From Sinomonas cellulolyticus (lineage in GTDB: Bacteria; Actinomycetota; Actinomycetes; Actinomycetales; Micrococcaceae): 64,000 nt of DNA. The notes beneath the pieces were generated by a model. The model worked only from the letters and a program-made list of their open reading frames with translations, had not been told where the DNA came from and did no database searches. Each line of letters begins with the position of its first letter. The stretch's first letter is position 1. Positions 51,160-60,018 of the stretch are shown here, in pieces. Location of the stretch: positions 1 through 64,000 of the forward strand of contig NZ_BNCM01000015.1 of assembly GCF_014656475.1 (NCBI RefSeq). The letters are read 5' to 3'. The position numbers were made by a program, and so were the translations under genes.

Positions 51160-51948
51160 CTAAGGGATCGCCGGCTGGCCGGACGTGGCGCGGAGGGCGC
51201 GGGAGGCGCCGTGGGCCGCCGTCGTGAGGGCGACGACGACGCGCGGCACGAGGTCCGCGTCCGTGCGCGGGACGATCGCGTTGAGGGCGGCCGCGATCAC
51301 GGGGCCCTCGGCCGTCCGGTCGGGACCGAACACGGGCACGGCCACGCCGATCCACTCGGTTCGCCCGATTCCGGGCGGAGCCGCGAACCCCTTCTGGCGG
51401 ATGTCGGCCAGAGTGCGGCGCAGCGCGGCCGGGTCGGTGAGGGTCTCGGGCGTGATCTTCTCGAGCGGCCCCGCGAGGGCGCGGGCCTGGACTGCGGCCT
51501 CGGAGAACGCGAGGAGGACGAGCCCGCTCGATGACGCGTGCAGCTGCATGCGCTGGGCGATGTTGGCGGCGTCGAGCGGCGACTCGGGCGCGGAGAGCCG
51601 CTCGACGTACAGGGCGCTGCCGCGGTCGAGCACGGCGAGCGTGACGTGGTGGTGGACCGCCGCCTGCACGTCCTCCATGAACGGCAGGCAGGCCTCCCGC
51701 AGCGTCAGCGCGTGCGAGGCGCGGCTCGCGAGCTCCCACATGCGCAGACCGGGCCGGAGATCGCCCGCGGAGTCGCGCTCGAGCAGCCCGTGGCGGAGCA
51801 GCTCGTCGGCGAGCCGGTGCGTGGTGGTGAGCGGCAGCCCCGAGCGCCGGGCGAGACTGCTCAGGCTCAGCGCCGACGTGCTGCGGTCGAAGCAGCTGAG
51901 GATCCGCACCACCCGGCTGATGATGGAGTCACGGGTCGGCTCAGCCAT
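51160..51948 (-). CDS. IclR-family transcriptional regulator (P450 module)
   Basis: A 262-residue regulator. The winged helix covers about residues 8-72 (RVVRILSCFDRSTSALSLSS, LARRSGLPLTTTHRLADELL), and the effector domain follows, with HASSSGLVLLAFS and GVAVPVFGPD typical of IclR. The ATG at 51948 follows GAGGGACC. It lies 11 bp downstream of an SDR gene on the same strand, at the end of the large catabolic operon and just before the P450 unit. It is a paralogue of the IclR at 58731, so the two may respond to related intermediates of one pathway. Confidence 0.9.
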   Translation of the reverse strand: MAEPTRDSIISRVVRILSCFDRSTSALSLSSLARRSGLPLTTTHRLADELLRHGLLERDSAGDLRPGLRMWELASRASHALTLREACLPFMEDVQAAVHHHVTLAVLDRGSALYVERLSAPESPLDAANIAQRMQLHASSSGLVLLAFSEAAVQARALAGPLEKITPETLTDPAALRRTLADIRQKGFAAPPGIGRTEWIGVAVPVFGPDRTAEGPVIAAALNAIVPRTDADLVPRVVVALTTAAHGASRALRATSGQPAIP

Positions 51949-51959
51949 GGTCCCTCGTA

Positions 51960-52709
51960 TCAGACGGCGGTGTAGCCGCCGTCGACGGCGAGCACCGCGC
52001 CGACGACGAACGAGGCAGCGTCCGAGGCCAGGAAGGCGATGGCCTCGGCAACCTCCTCGGGCCGCGCGAGCCGCCCGATCGGCTGCCTCGCGGCCATCGT
52101 GGCCCGCACGTCCGCGGGGAGCCCCGCGACCAGAGGCGTGTCCGCATACCCGGGCGCGACGGCGTTGACCCGGATCCCGCTCGCGGCGTATGTCACGGCC
52201 GCGGACCGTGTCAGGTTCGCAACACCGGCCTTCGCCGCCGAGTAGGAGGAGCTGTTCGGCTGCCCGACTGTGCCGAGGATCGAGGAGACGTTGACGATCG
52301 CCCCGGAGCCGGCCGCGGACATGTGCCGCAGGGCATGCTTGCCGCACAGCGCCACGCCGGTCAGGTCGATCTCGATCACGCGGCGCCAGGCGGCGACGTC
52401 GAGCTCGTGCAGCGGCGCCTTCGGCTCGGCGATCCCGGCGTTGGCCACGAGCACGTCGAGCGAGCCGAACTCGGCGGCCGCGCGGTCCATGAGCGCGGCC
52501 ACCGAGTCCTCGTCCGTCACGTCGGTGCGCACCCACAGCGCGCGGTGGCCAGCGCCGCGGAGGAAGCGTGCGACGTCGTCCGCGCCCTCCGCGACGTCCC
52601 CGATCACGACGGCGGCGCCCCGCTCGGCGAGCAGCCGCGCCGTCGCGGCGCCGATGCCCGACGCCGCTCCGGTCACGACTGCCGTCTTCCCGGCGAATGC
52701 TCCATCCAC
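51960..52709 (-). CDS. SDR-family dehydrogenase
   Basis: A 249-residue classical short-chain dehydrogenase. TGAASGIG is at residues 13-20, NAG at 90-92, and the catalytic Ser143, Tyr156 and Lys160 lie in VSS... SSSYSAAKAG. Asp38 after the second strand suggests NAD(H) preference. The GTG start at 52709 directly abuts the previous gene's stop (TGAGTG). It is a distant paralogue of that neighbour, so the two probably oxidise different alcohols of one substrate. Alcohol-to-ketone oxidation after P450 hydroxylation is the likely role (inference). Confidence 0.88.
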   Translation of the reverse strand: MDGAFAGKTAVVTGAASGIGAATARLLAERGAAVVIGDVAEGADDVARFLRGAGHRALWVRTDVTDEDSVAALMDRAAAEFGSLDVLVANAGIAEPKAPLHELDVAAWRRVIEIDLTGVALCGKHALRHMSAAGSGAIVNVSSILGTVGQPNSSSYSAAKAGVANLTRSAAVTYAASGIRVNAVAPGYADTPLVAGLPADVRATMAARQPIGRLARPEEVAEAIAFLASDAASFVVGAVLAVDGGYTAV

Positions 52710-53489
52710 TCAGGCGTCCTGGCGGAGGTTGTTGCCGGCGGTCTCGCCGCCGTCGATCGCGAGGTTCGCCCCGGTCATGAAGCTCGACTCGTCCGAGGCG
52801 AGGAACACGATCAGGTCCGAGATCTCCTGTGTCTCGGCGTCGCGGCCGAGGGGGATCTGCCCGAAGCCGCGCTTCAGCCCGGCGGTCATGGGCGTCTTGA
52901 CCGAGCCGGGATGCACCGAGTTGACCCGGATGTTGTACGGGCCGAGGTCCATGGCGCTCGTCTTGGTAAGTCCCTGGACTCCCCACTTCGCGGCCGCGTA
53001 CGCCGCGCGGTTCTTGAACCCGACGAGCCCCGCGATGGAGGAGATGTTGATGATCGACCCGCCCGCGGCCTTCATGGCCGGCACGGCGGCCTTCATGCCG
53101 AGGAAGTTCCCGGTCAGGTCTATCTCGATCGTGCGGCGCCACTCGTCAACGTCCGCGTCCTCGACGCTGCCGCGCGTGAAGATTCCGGCATTGTTCACGA
53201 GGACGTCGAGCGTCCCGAAGCGCTCGACGGCGGCGCTCACCGCCGCGGTCCAGCTCTCGTAGTCGGTGACGTCCAGATGGACGAAGAGTGCGACGTCGCG
53301 GTCCGTTCCGTCGTTGAACTCGGCGTTGATCTTCTCCGCGAGGGCCCGCCCCTCGTCCTCGAGCAGGTCTGCGATGACGACGCTCGCGCCGTGCGCTGCG
53401 AGGACCTGCGCGTGCGAGGCGCCCATGCCCCGGGCCGCGCCCGAGATGAGGGCAACCTTGCCGCCGACCCGGTCCGATACCAGGCTCAT
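52710..53489 (-). CDS. SDR-family dehydrogenase, carveol/hydroxysteroid dehydrogenase-like
   Basis: A 259-residue classical SDR. SGAARGMG is at 16-23, NNAG at 99-102, Ser150/151 and the Tyr164/Lys168 pair lie in RAAYAAAKWG. Asp41 at the end of strand 2 points to NAD. GAARGMGASHAQVLAAHGA resembles the 3alpha,20beta-hydroxysteroid and carveol dehydrogenase branch, though this resemblance is from memory. The ATG at 53489 overlaps the stop of the upstream KstD-like gene (ATGA), placing it tightly in the operon. Confidence 0.87.
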   Translation of the reverse strand: MSLVSDRVGGKVALISGAARGMGASHAQVLAAHGASVVIADLLEDEGRALAEKINAEFNDGTDRDVALFVHLDVTDYESWTAAVSAAVERFGTLDVLVNNAGIFTRGSVEDADVDEWRRTIEIDLTGNFLGMKAAVPAMKAAGGSIINISSIAGLVGFKNRAAYAAAKWGVQGLTKTSAMDLGPYNIRVNSVHPGSVKTPMTAGLKRGFGQIPLGRDAETQEISDLIVFLASDESSFMTGANLAIDGGETAGNNLRQDA

Positions 53490-55228
53490 CGTGCCGCCTC
53501 CTGCGTCACCTCGAGTGCCCGCTCCACACCCCGGGCCGCGGCCAGCCGCGCGATGTCGCGCCCCGCCCGATACCCGAACACGAGCGCCGCGCCGATGTGG
53601 GAGCCGTAGCCCGGGTAGCCGCCGCCGAACACGCTGCGCGCGGCGGCCCCGACAGCGAAGAGGCCGGGGATGGGGGTACCCTCCTCGGTCACCACCACGT
53701 TGTCGGAGTCGACGGCGATGCCCGCGAACGTGCCCAGATCGCCCATCTGGATCTTGGCCGCGTAGTACGGGCCCTTGTCCAGGGGAGCGAGGTTGGGGTT
53801 GGGCTTGTGCTCCATGTCGCCGCGGAAGTGGTTGTACTCGGTCGAGCCCCGACCGAACTCCGGGTCCACGCCGGCGCGCGCGCCCTCGTTGAACGCGGCC
53901 ACCGTCTGCTTGAGGCCCGCGGCGTTGACGCCGATCTTGCCCGCGAGCTCCTCGAGCGTGTTCCCCTTGACCAGGTACCCCATCTTGTAGAAGTAGCCGC
54001 GCGGCATGGGCCACGGCTTGGCGTAGCCGATCCCGTACTTGTGCATCGTCTTCTCGTCCGCGATGACCCAGCCGAACGTCTTGTCCTCGCCGGCGTTGTG
54101 GGCGATCATCTGGCCGCCGAAGTCGTGGTAGCTCAGGGCCTCGTTGCCGAACCGCTTACCGTGGCGGTCCACCGCGATGAGGCCCGGCAGGCCGATCGCA
54201 CGCAGGTGCGGGAAGAGGCGCTGGCGGCCGTCGCGGAAGCGGAACACGGTCACGGGCGCCCACGAGCCCACGGAGGAGACGGCGTCGTCGATCCGGCCAC
54301 CCGCGGCGAGGGCCATCGTGGCGGCGTCGCCGCCGTGGCCCACGGTGGGAGTGAAGTGGTCGTCGCCTGCTGCGTCGTGCGGGAAGTACTTCCTGCGCAG
54401 CTCGGTGTTCCCCGAGAACCCCCCGGCGGCGAGGACGACGCCGAGCTTCGCCTCGACCCGCACCGCGTGCTCCCCGCCGAGGACCGCGCCGGTGACGGCG
54501 CCGTCGTCGCCCCTCGTGAGCTCGAGCACGGGCGAGGACTTCCACATCCGCACGCCGGCGTCGTAGGCGCTCTTGACCATGAGGGTCATGAGGGCGTTGC
54601 CGTTGGAGCGGAGCACGGGGCGGCGGTAGCGGGCGGCGTCGAACCACGTGCGCAGGAGCTTCTTCGCGACGTACACGAACGACTTCACGGACTGGTTCAC
54701 GTGGAAGAACTCGTTGATGTCCGGGCCCACCTGGGGCATGTACCCGAAGACGGTGTAGGAGGACATGTACGGCTGCATGAGCAGGCGCTTGTCGCCGAGG
54801 ATCCGGGCATCCGTGTCCTTGGGCAGGATGGCGCGGCCGCCGAGCCGCGCGCCCGGGAGGTCCATCTGGTAGTCGGGCGCCTTCTCGGGGTAGACGAACT
54901 CGACGTCGGTCTCCCGCTCGAAGAAGTCCAGCGCCTCGGGGACGGTGTCCAGGAACTGCGCCACGCCGTCGGCGTTGTACGTGTCGGGGGCGAGGTTCTT
55001 CAGGTAGGTCTCGATCTCCTCACGCGTGTCCCCGGCGGCCGCCCCCGCCTTGTTGCCGGGCACCCAAGCCCAGCCGGCGGAGATCGCCGTCGTGCCGCCG
55101 AAGTACTGCTCCTTCTCGGCGACGATCACGCTCAGGCCCTGGCTGGCGGCCTTGAGGGCGGCCGCCATGCCGGCGGCTCCGGACCCGACCACGAGGACGT
55201 CGCAGGCAATGGTCTTGTTCTGCTTCAC
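53486..55228 (-). CDS. KstD-like FAD-dependent dehydrogenase 1
   Basis: A 580-residue FAD_binding_2 flavoprotein (fumarate reductase/3-ketosteroid-delta1-dehydrogenase superfamily). GSGAAG is at 15-20, GGTTAISAGWAWVPG follows, and the C-terminal FAD motif is GLFAVGAAARSVFGGGYPGYGSHIG. The YPGYGSH segment differs from the YPGAGAT of true KstD enzymes and of the second copy here, so a different substrate is likely. It would dehydrogenate a ring ketone next to the carbonyl, or reduce an enone. The GTG start at 55228 has only a weak ribosome site. Operonic with SDR genes downstream and an MHS permease upstream. Confidence 0.86.
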   Translation of the reverse strand: MKQNKTIACDVLVVGSGAAGMAAALKAASQGLSVIVAEKEQYFGGTTAISAGWAWVPGNKAGAAAGDTREEIETYLKNLAPDTYNADGVAQFLDTVPEALDFFERETDVEFVYPEKAPDYQMDLPGARLGGRAILPKDTDARILGDKRLLMQPYMSSYTVFGYMPQVGPDINEFFHVNQSVKSFVYVAKKLLRTWFDAARYRRPVLRSNGNALMTLMVKSAYDAGVRMWKSSPVLELTRGDDGAVTGAVLGGEHAVRVEAKLGVVLAAGGFSGNTELRRKYFPHDAAGDDHFTPTVGHGGDAATMALAAGGRIDDAVSSVGSWAPVTVFRFRDGRQRLFPHLRAIGLPGLIAVDRHGKRFGNEALSYHDFGGQMIAHNAGEDKTFGWVIADEKTMHKYGIGYAKPWPMPRGYFYKMGYLVKGNTLEELAGKIGVNAAGLKQTVAAFNEGARAGVDPEFGRGSTEYNHFRGDMEHKPNPNLAPLDKGPYYAAKIQMGDLGTFAGIAVDSDNVVVTEEGTPIPGLFAVGAAARSVFGGGYPGYGSHIGAALVFGYRAGRDIARLAAARGVERALEVTQEAAR

Positions 55229-55246
55229 AGTGCTGTCCGTTCCGTC

Positions 55247-56623
55247 TCAGTTGCCGCGGCTCGTCGCGGCCAGGTAGGGCTCGCCGAGCTCGTCGATGGG
55301 GGTGTGGGCGGTCTCCCGCGAGGTCAGGGCGGCGATCACCGCAGCGAGCGCGCAGGCCGCGCCGAAGACAGCCACCGGGACCCAGCCGGTGGGGCCCGAG
55401 GTCATGAGCAAGCCGCCGATCATCGGGCCGAAGCCCGCCACGAGGAGGCCGAGCTGGTTGCCCAGCGCCATGCCGGAGTAGCGGACCGGGGCCGCGAACA
55501 GTTCGGCGAAGAAGCCTGGCCAGACGCCGTTGAAGCCCGAGTAGAGCACGGTCATGAACGCGAAGCTCACGATGAACACGAGGACGAGGTTGCCCGTGCC
55601 GAGTGCCCAGAAGTACGCGAACAGTGCGGCGGTGCACCCGACCATGGCGGTGATCATGAGCGGCTTGCGGCCGATCCTGTCGGAGAGCGCGGCGACGGCG
55701 GGCATGACCAGCATCGACAGGCCGATCGTCACGGCGTTGATCGTGAGGATCGCGCCCTTGTCGAGGCCGCCATGGGCCGTCGCGTAGGAGAGGCCGAAGA
55801 CCGTGAAGATGGTCTGCATGACCGAGAAGATCGACATGAACAGGACGCGCACCACGTCCGCGGCCTGGTAGCGCAGCACCTGGCCGAGGGGCAGCTTGCG
55901 AACCTCTCCTTCGTCCTTGGCCTCCTCGAAGACCGGCGTCTCCTCCAGATGGGTCCGGACCCAGTAGGCGATCGCGAGCACCACGATCGAGCACCAGAAC
56001 GGGACGCGCCAGCCCCACGACATGAGGTCGGCCTTGGGCAGCGCCGTGATCGGGACGAACACGAGGGTCGCGAGCACCATGCCGGACGCATAGCCGGTCA
56101 TGACGAACGAGGTGAAGAAGCCCCGGCGCCCCTCGGGCGAGTGCTCGAGCGTGAGTGTCGAGGCGCCTGCCGACTCAGCTCCCGCGGAGAAGCCCTGCAG
56201 GAGCCGGCCGAGGGTCAGGAGCACGGGCGCGAGGAGCCCCACTGCGTCGTACGTCGGGAGGAAGCCGATGCCGAGCGACGCCAGCCCCATGAGCGAGAGC
56301 GTCACGAGGAGCACGTTCCGCCGGCCGAGGCGGTCGCCGAAGTGGCCCATGACCATACCCCCGAGCGGGCGGGCCACGTACGCGACGCCGAACGTGGCGA
56401 ACGCGGCCACGAGCCCCGCAGTGGGGTTGTCGGCCGGGAAGAACAGGGCCGGGAACACGAGTGCCGCTGCGGTTCCGTAGATGAAGAAGTCGTAGTACTC
56501 GAGCGTGGAGCCGAGGAACGAGGCGAGTGCGGCCTTGCGCGGCGTCTTGCGGTGGCCGTGGGCGCCTGAGGCGGCGGACGACGGCGCGTGGCCGGCCTGG
56601 GTGGTACGAGCGACGTTGCTCAT
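55247..56623 (-). CDS. MFS transporter, MHS family, of the KstD/P450 catabolic operon
   Basis: A 458-residue, 12-helix permease. The family marks LGSTLEYYDFFIYGTAAALVF in the first helix and GHFGDRLGRRNVL in loop 2-3 are clear, along with RLLQGFSAGAE. It should import the pathway substrate, most likely a carboxylate, by proton symport. The ATG at 56623 follows AAGGACA and overlaps the stop of the Dabb gene (ATGA). It is a distant paralogue of the MHS transporter at 26243. Its presence inside the operon argues that the substrate is a water-soluble organic acid rather than a whole sterol. Confidence 0.88.
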   Translation of the reverse strand: MSNVARTTQAGHAPSSAASGAHGHRKTPRKAALASFLGSTLEYYDFFIYGTAAALVFPALFFPADNPTAGLVAAFATFGVAYVARPLGGMVMGHFGDRLGRRNVLLVTLSLMGLASLGIGFLPTYDAVGLLAPVLLTLGRLLQGFSAGAESAGASTLTLEHSPEGRRGFFTSFVMTGYASGMVLATLVFVPITALPKADLMSWGWRVPFWCSIVVLAIAYWVRTHLEETPVFEEAKDEGEVRKLPLGQVLRYQAADVVRVLFMSIFSVMQTIFTVFGLSYATAHGGLDKGAILTINAVTIGLSMLVMPAVAALSDRIGRKPLMITAMVGCTAALFAYFWALGTGNLVLVFIVSFAFMTVLYSGFNGVWPGFFAELFAAPVRYSGMALGNQLGLLVAGFGPMIGGLLMTSGPTGWVPVAVFGAACALAAVIAALTSRETAHTPIDELGEPYLAATSRGN

Positions 56624-56925
56624 GGGGTGTCCTTGGGGATCTCGAAGTCGACGGAGATGATCTGCTCGCTGTTGGGGAAGGAGTACTTCTTGAGCGGTTC
56701 ATGGAGGGGATGGGTGTTGTACACCTCGATGTCGGCCACCGACTCGAAGTCCGCGACGATCGCGTAGTCGAAGGCCCGCTCGGACCGGATCACGTCCGGC
56801 CCGTGCGTGAGGGCGATGAGGCCGGGGATGTTGCCGCGCATGCGGTCCAGCCCGGCGGTCCAGGCCTCGCGCTGCTCTGCCGGGAAGTCCGGCTTGAACT
56901 TGAAGAGGACGGCGTGCCGGATCAT
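56620..56925 (-). CDS. Dabb (stress-responsive A/B barrel) domain protein
   Basis: A 101-residue dimeric alpha/beta-barrel protein. IRHAVLFKFKPDFPAEQ at the start and FDYAIVADFESVADIEVYNTHPLHEP in the middle are typical Dabb motifs. Related small barrels act as cyclases, aromatases or accessory binding proteins. Because both ends overlap neighbouring genes by 4 bp (KstD-like 2 upstream, MHS permease downstream), it is surely part of the pathway, perhaps as an isomerase or cyclase on a ring intermediate. Activity cannot be assigned from the sequence. Confidence 0.85.
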   Translation of the reverse strand: MIRHAVLFKFKPDFPAEQREAWTAGLDRMRGNIPGLIALTHGPDVIRSERAFDYAIVADFESVADIEVYNTHPLHEPLKKYSFPNSEQIISVDFEIPKDTP

Positions 56926-58625
56926 CGCGCGGCTCCCGCGAGGTCGGCGAGGCCGGCCGCGGAGGAGGCCTCGCCGTCGTGCGCCGCGGCCTGCCCTGCG
57001 ATGGTGCGGCCGGCGAGGTAGCCCATGGTCATGAGCGGCCCGAGGGTCGCGCCGGCGCCCGGGTACCCGGAGGCGTAGGCGCTCTCGGTCGCGTTGCCCA
57101 CGGCGAAGAGGCCGGTGATGGGCGCGCCGTCGACGTCGAGCACCCGCGCCGTTCCGTCGGTCGCGATGCCGCCGTTCGTGCCGAAGGCGCCGTTGACGAC
57201 CTCGAGGGCGTAGAACGGTCCCCGCTCGAGCGGGCCGAGGGACGGGTTCGGCCACGCGTTGGCGGCGTCGCCCCAGTACTTGTCGTAGGCGGTCTCGCCG
57301 CGGTGGAAGTCCGGATCCTCGCCCTTCTGCGCGAGGGCGTTGAAGCGCTCGACGGTCGCGACGAGATTCTCCGCATGCACGCCGATCTTCGCGGCCAGCT
57401 CCTCGAGCGTTGCGCCCTCGATGAGGTAGTCCGGCGTCGGCTCGCCCGCGCGGTGGGACAGGACCCCATACCGCTCGAGGTACGACTGGTCGAAGACCAC
57501 GTGTGCCGGGGTGTTGAGCGTGGTGTTGTTGGGGGAGTCCCACGACTGGAGCGCACGTGCGAGGTCGTTGTAGTTCTGGGACTCGTTGGCGAAGCGCTTC
57601 CCGTGCCGGTTGACCATGATCGAGCCCGGGCCCTGGCGCTCGAACCGCAGGAGCGTGCCGATCGGCTGGCCGTCACGCGTGTCCCCGGTGATCGACATGG
57701 GAGCCCACCAGGCCTCTCGCGTCCCGCGCGTCTGCGCACCGATGCGCTGCGCCATGCGCAGGCCGTCGCCCTCGTTGGTGGGCGGGGAGCACATCGTGTA
57801 GAGGCGGCTCGCGAGCATGGAGTCGGCGAGCGTGTGGTCCCACTCGAACCCGCCGGTCGCGATCACCACGGCCTCCGTCGCGTCGATCCGCTCGCCGGAC
57901 GCGAGCACGACGCCGGTGACGCGCCCGCCGTCGTCGGCCCCCTGACCGCTGTAGGCGAGGTGTTCGCCGCGTGCCTCGACTGCGACGTGCGCGCCCTCGC
58001 GGATCGCAGCAGCGAGCAGCATCGCAACGAGGGCGCGGCCCTTTGCGACGAGCCCGGCCTTGGCGCGGGCGTCAAGCTCGCCCCAGGGGAAGCGGGTGAA
58101 TGCGCCCCAGTCCTCGTATTCCTGCATGGTGAACGGTGCGCGGCCGTCGGAGCGGACATGCTGGGCGAGGTCGCCGAGGAGCTGGTCGATGTTTGCCAGC
58201 TGCGGCTCGATGGTCCGGCCTCCGTCCACGGAGCCCGGGAGGTCCTGACGGTAGTCGGGAAAGTTGTCGAGGTAGATGAACCTGACACCGAGCTCCTGCT
58301 CGACGAAGCCGAGCATCGAGTCGCCGTGGTTCACGGCGGCCGCGAAGAGCTCTTCGCGGCCGCGGCCACGGGAGACGGCGCGGACGTACTCGAGCGCCTT
58401 GTCCACCGAGTCCTCGAAACCGGCGTGGCGCGCATGGTGGTTGGCGGCGATCCAGAGCATGCCGCCGGAGATGGCGCTCGTGCCGCCGAGGAGGGGCGCC
58501 TTCTCGAGGATGAGGACTGACTTGCCCGAGTGCGCCGCGGTGGCGGCGGCGGTGAGGGCTCCCGCGCCCGAGCCGAGGACGACGACGTCGTACGTGCTGC
58601 GCGGGGAACCGACGAGGTACTTCAT
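56922..58625 (-). CDS. KstD-like FAD-dependent dehydrogenase 2
   Basis: A 567-residue FAD_binding_2 flavoprotein. GSGAGA is at 18-23, PLLGGTSAISGGMLWI follows, and the C-terminal motif is GLFAVGNATESAYASGYPGAGATLG. The GYPGAGATLG segment matches 3-ketosteroid dehydrogenases more closely than copy 1 does. It is the first gene of the minus-strand operon. The ATG at 58625 has AAGGAGAG 7 bases upstream. A 17-bp palindrome 75-91 bp upstream is the probable IclR operator. Likely reaction: dehydrogenation of a cyclic ketone or its acid derivative. Confidence 0.87.
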   Translation of the reverse strand: MKYLVGSPRSTYDVVVLGSGAGALTAAATAAHSGKSVLILEKAPLLGGTSAISGGMLWIAANHHARHAGFEDSVDKALEYVRAVSRGRGREELFAAAVNHGDSMLGFVEQELGVRFIYLDNFPDYRQDLPGSVDGGRTIEPQLANIDQLLGDLAQHVRSDGRAPFTMQEYEDWGAFTRFPWGELDARAKAGLVAKGRALVAMLLAAAIREGAHVAVEARGEHLAYSGQGADDGGRVTGVVLASGERIDATEAVVIATGGFEWDHTLADSMLASRLYTMCSPPTNEGDGLRMAQRIGAQTRGTREAWWAPMSITGDTRDGQPIGTLLRFERQGPGSIMVNRHGKRFANESQNYNDLARALQSWDSPNNTTLNTPAHVVFDQSYLERYGVLSHRAGEPTPDYLIEGATLEELAAKIGVHAENLVATVERFNALAQKGEDPDFHRGETAYDKYWGDAANAWPNPSLGPLERGPFYALEVVNGAFGTNGGIATDGTARVLDVDGAPITGLFAVGNATESAYASGYPGAGATLGPLMTMGYLAGRTIAGQAAAHDGEASSAAGLADLAGAAR

Positions 58626-58699
58626 GATGACTCTCCTTCGAGCCGGGTGAACTGGCTGGAATCGAGAGTCCCATCGGAGGGTGTCTTATGGATCACACT

Positions 58700-58716
58700 T
58701 TCCCGATGATCGGGAA
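58700..58716. promoter_or_regulatory. Candidate IclR operator upstream of the KstD operon
   Basis: TTCCCGA-TGA-TCGGGAA, a perfect 7-bp dyad, in the gap between the IclR gene (58731) and KstD-like 2. It is similar in size and sequence to the dyad at 51047-51063 next to the other IclR gene. Confidence 0.6.
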
Positions 58717-58730
58717 GATCATCCTGTGCG

Positions 58731-59513
58731 CTACAGGCTCCTCCGCACCGCGTCGCGCAGCGTCCCGTCCCATCCGAGCGCACGGGAAACGCCTCGGGCC
58801 GCCGTCTGGAGGGCGGTGATGGACGTCTGCAGGGGGCCGCCCAAGCGGGGGATCACGACGCTGAGCGCGGCGATGGCCTTCCCGTCGGCATTGAATATCG
58901 GCACGGCGACACCGGTGGACTCCTGCACGATGGTGCCGGCCATGACGCTGTAGCCCATCCGGCGGACCTCGGCGAGTTCGCGCCGGAGCTCGTCCGGATC
59001 GGTGGTGGTGGTGTCGGTGTACCTCTTCAGGCGACGGCGCAGGAGGAGCTCCTGGTCCTCCGCCGGCCCCAAAGCGGTGAGGACCAGGCCCGTTGACGTG
59101 GCATGGATCGGAAGCCGCCCCGCGACCTTGGTGATGTTGATCGTCGACTCGTTCGAGCCGATGCGCTCGATGTAGAGCACCTCGTTCTTCTCGATGATCC
59201 CCAGGACCGTATGGTGCCCCACCACCGCCTGCACGTCTTCCATGAACGGGAGCGCAGCCTCGCGCAGGCCGAGCACTTTCGAGCTGCGCGAGACCAGCTC
59301 CCACAGGCGGGTGCCGAGACGGAGCAGCTGCCCGTCACGCTCGAGCACCGACTCGGCCAGGAGTTCCTCCACGATCCGGTACGCCGTGCTGCTCGGCAGC
59401 CCCGTGCGGCGCGCGAGCTCGGCCGCGCTCAGAGAGCGGTGCTCGCCGTCGAATGCCTCGATGACCCGGATGATCCGGTGCGCCATCGATTCACCCGAGG
59501 GCGAGTTCGCCAC
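58731..59513 (-). CDS. IclR-family transcriptional regulator (KstD module)
   Basis: A 260-residue regulator: winged helix about residues 10-72 (HRIIRVIEAFDGEHRSLSAA, LARRTGLPSSTAYRIVEELL) and an IclR effector domain (HATSTGLVLTALGP, GVAVPIFNADGKAIAALSVV). It resembles the IclR at 51160 (for example REA.LPFMEDVQA in both). The GTG at 59513 is 3 bp after the PNPOx-like gene's stop, so coupling is likely; ATG 59486 is an alternative giving a shorter N-terminus. It lies directly before the KstD operon in the same direction, with an operator-like palindrome between. Confidence 0.88.
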   Translation of the reverse strand: MANSPSGESMAHRIIRVIEAFDGEHRSLSAAELARRTGLPSSTAYRIVEELLAESVLERDGQLLRLGTRLWELVSRSSKVLGLREAALPFMEDVQAVVGHHTVLGIIEKNEVLYIERIGSNESTINITKVAGRLPIHATSTGLVLTALGPAEDQELLLRRRLKRYTDTTTTDPDELRRELAEVRRMGYSVMAGTIVQESTGVAVPIFNADGKAIAALSVVIPRLGGPLQTSITALQTAARGVSRALGWDGTLRDAVRRSL

Positions 59514-59516
59514 GTC

Positions 59517-59963
59517 TCAGTAGTCCCGTGCGGTGGTCTGCTCCGGCTCGGCGCCGAGCAGGAAGTGCCGGCCGGCGATCGAGGTGGGCACCAGCTCGAC
59601 GTAGACGGTCTTCTCGGTGGGGATCCAGGTCTCGACGTTGGCGGCCTCCGCCGCGGCGATGTCCTCGGAGCTCTCGAGGACACGTGCAGTCCCCTTGACT
59701 ACCACGCTCCACGCCTCGTCCTGCAGGATGCCGTCCGCCTCGAACGCCACCTGCGGGTGGATGGTGAGCTCCGCGAGCTTGGTGCCCGGGGTCGTCTTGA
59801 GGTACAGCTTGCTGCCCGAGGCCCTGAAGTTGATCGGCACGATGTCCAGCTCGCCCGCGGCGGCGGTGGCGAGCCGCCCGTGGCGGGCATTGTCCAGGAG
59901 CTCCCAGCTCTCGGCGTCGGTCAGGACGCGGATCGGCTCGTCGTTGTCGTGGTCGAACAGCAT
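59517..59963 (-). CDS. Pyridoxamine 5'-phosphate oxidase-related (split-barrel) flavin protein
   Basis: A 148-residue FMN-binding split-barrel protein. LLDNARHGRLATAAAGELDIVPINF is the typical start of the PNPOx-like/nitroreductase-type family, and WSVVVKGTARVLES follows in the barrel. It lacks most of the true PdxH pyridoxal-binding residues I would expect, so it is probably an F420- or FMN-dependent reductase of unknown substrate. The ATG at 59963 follows GAGGGGAA. It sits between the RclA-like gene and the IclR gene and may be cotranscribed with both. Confidence 0.82.
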   Translation of the reverse strand: MLFDHDNDEPIRVLTDAESWELLDNARHGRLATAAAGELDIVPINFRASGSKLYLKTTPGTKLAELTIHPQVAFEADGILQDEAWSVVVKGTARVLESSEDIAAAEAANVETWIPTEKTVYVELVPTSIAGRHFLLGAEPEQTTARDY

Positions 59964-60018
59964 CGTGTTCCCCTCTCTTCCCGGCCCCTCGGCCGGAGAT
60001 CTGGTCGTGGATCCGGTG

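Noticed and set aside
53597..56569. A 990-codon open frame on the plus strand opposite the KstD-like and MHS genes
   Set aside because: Antisense shadow of two real genes; composition (Val/Glu/His/Arg rich, no hydrophobic or catalytic motif) is typical of a complementary-frame artefact.
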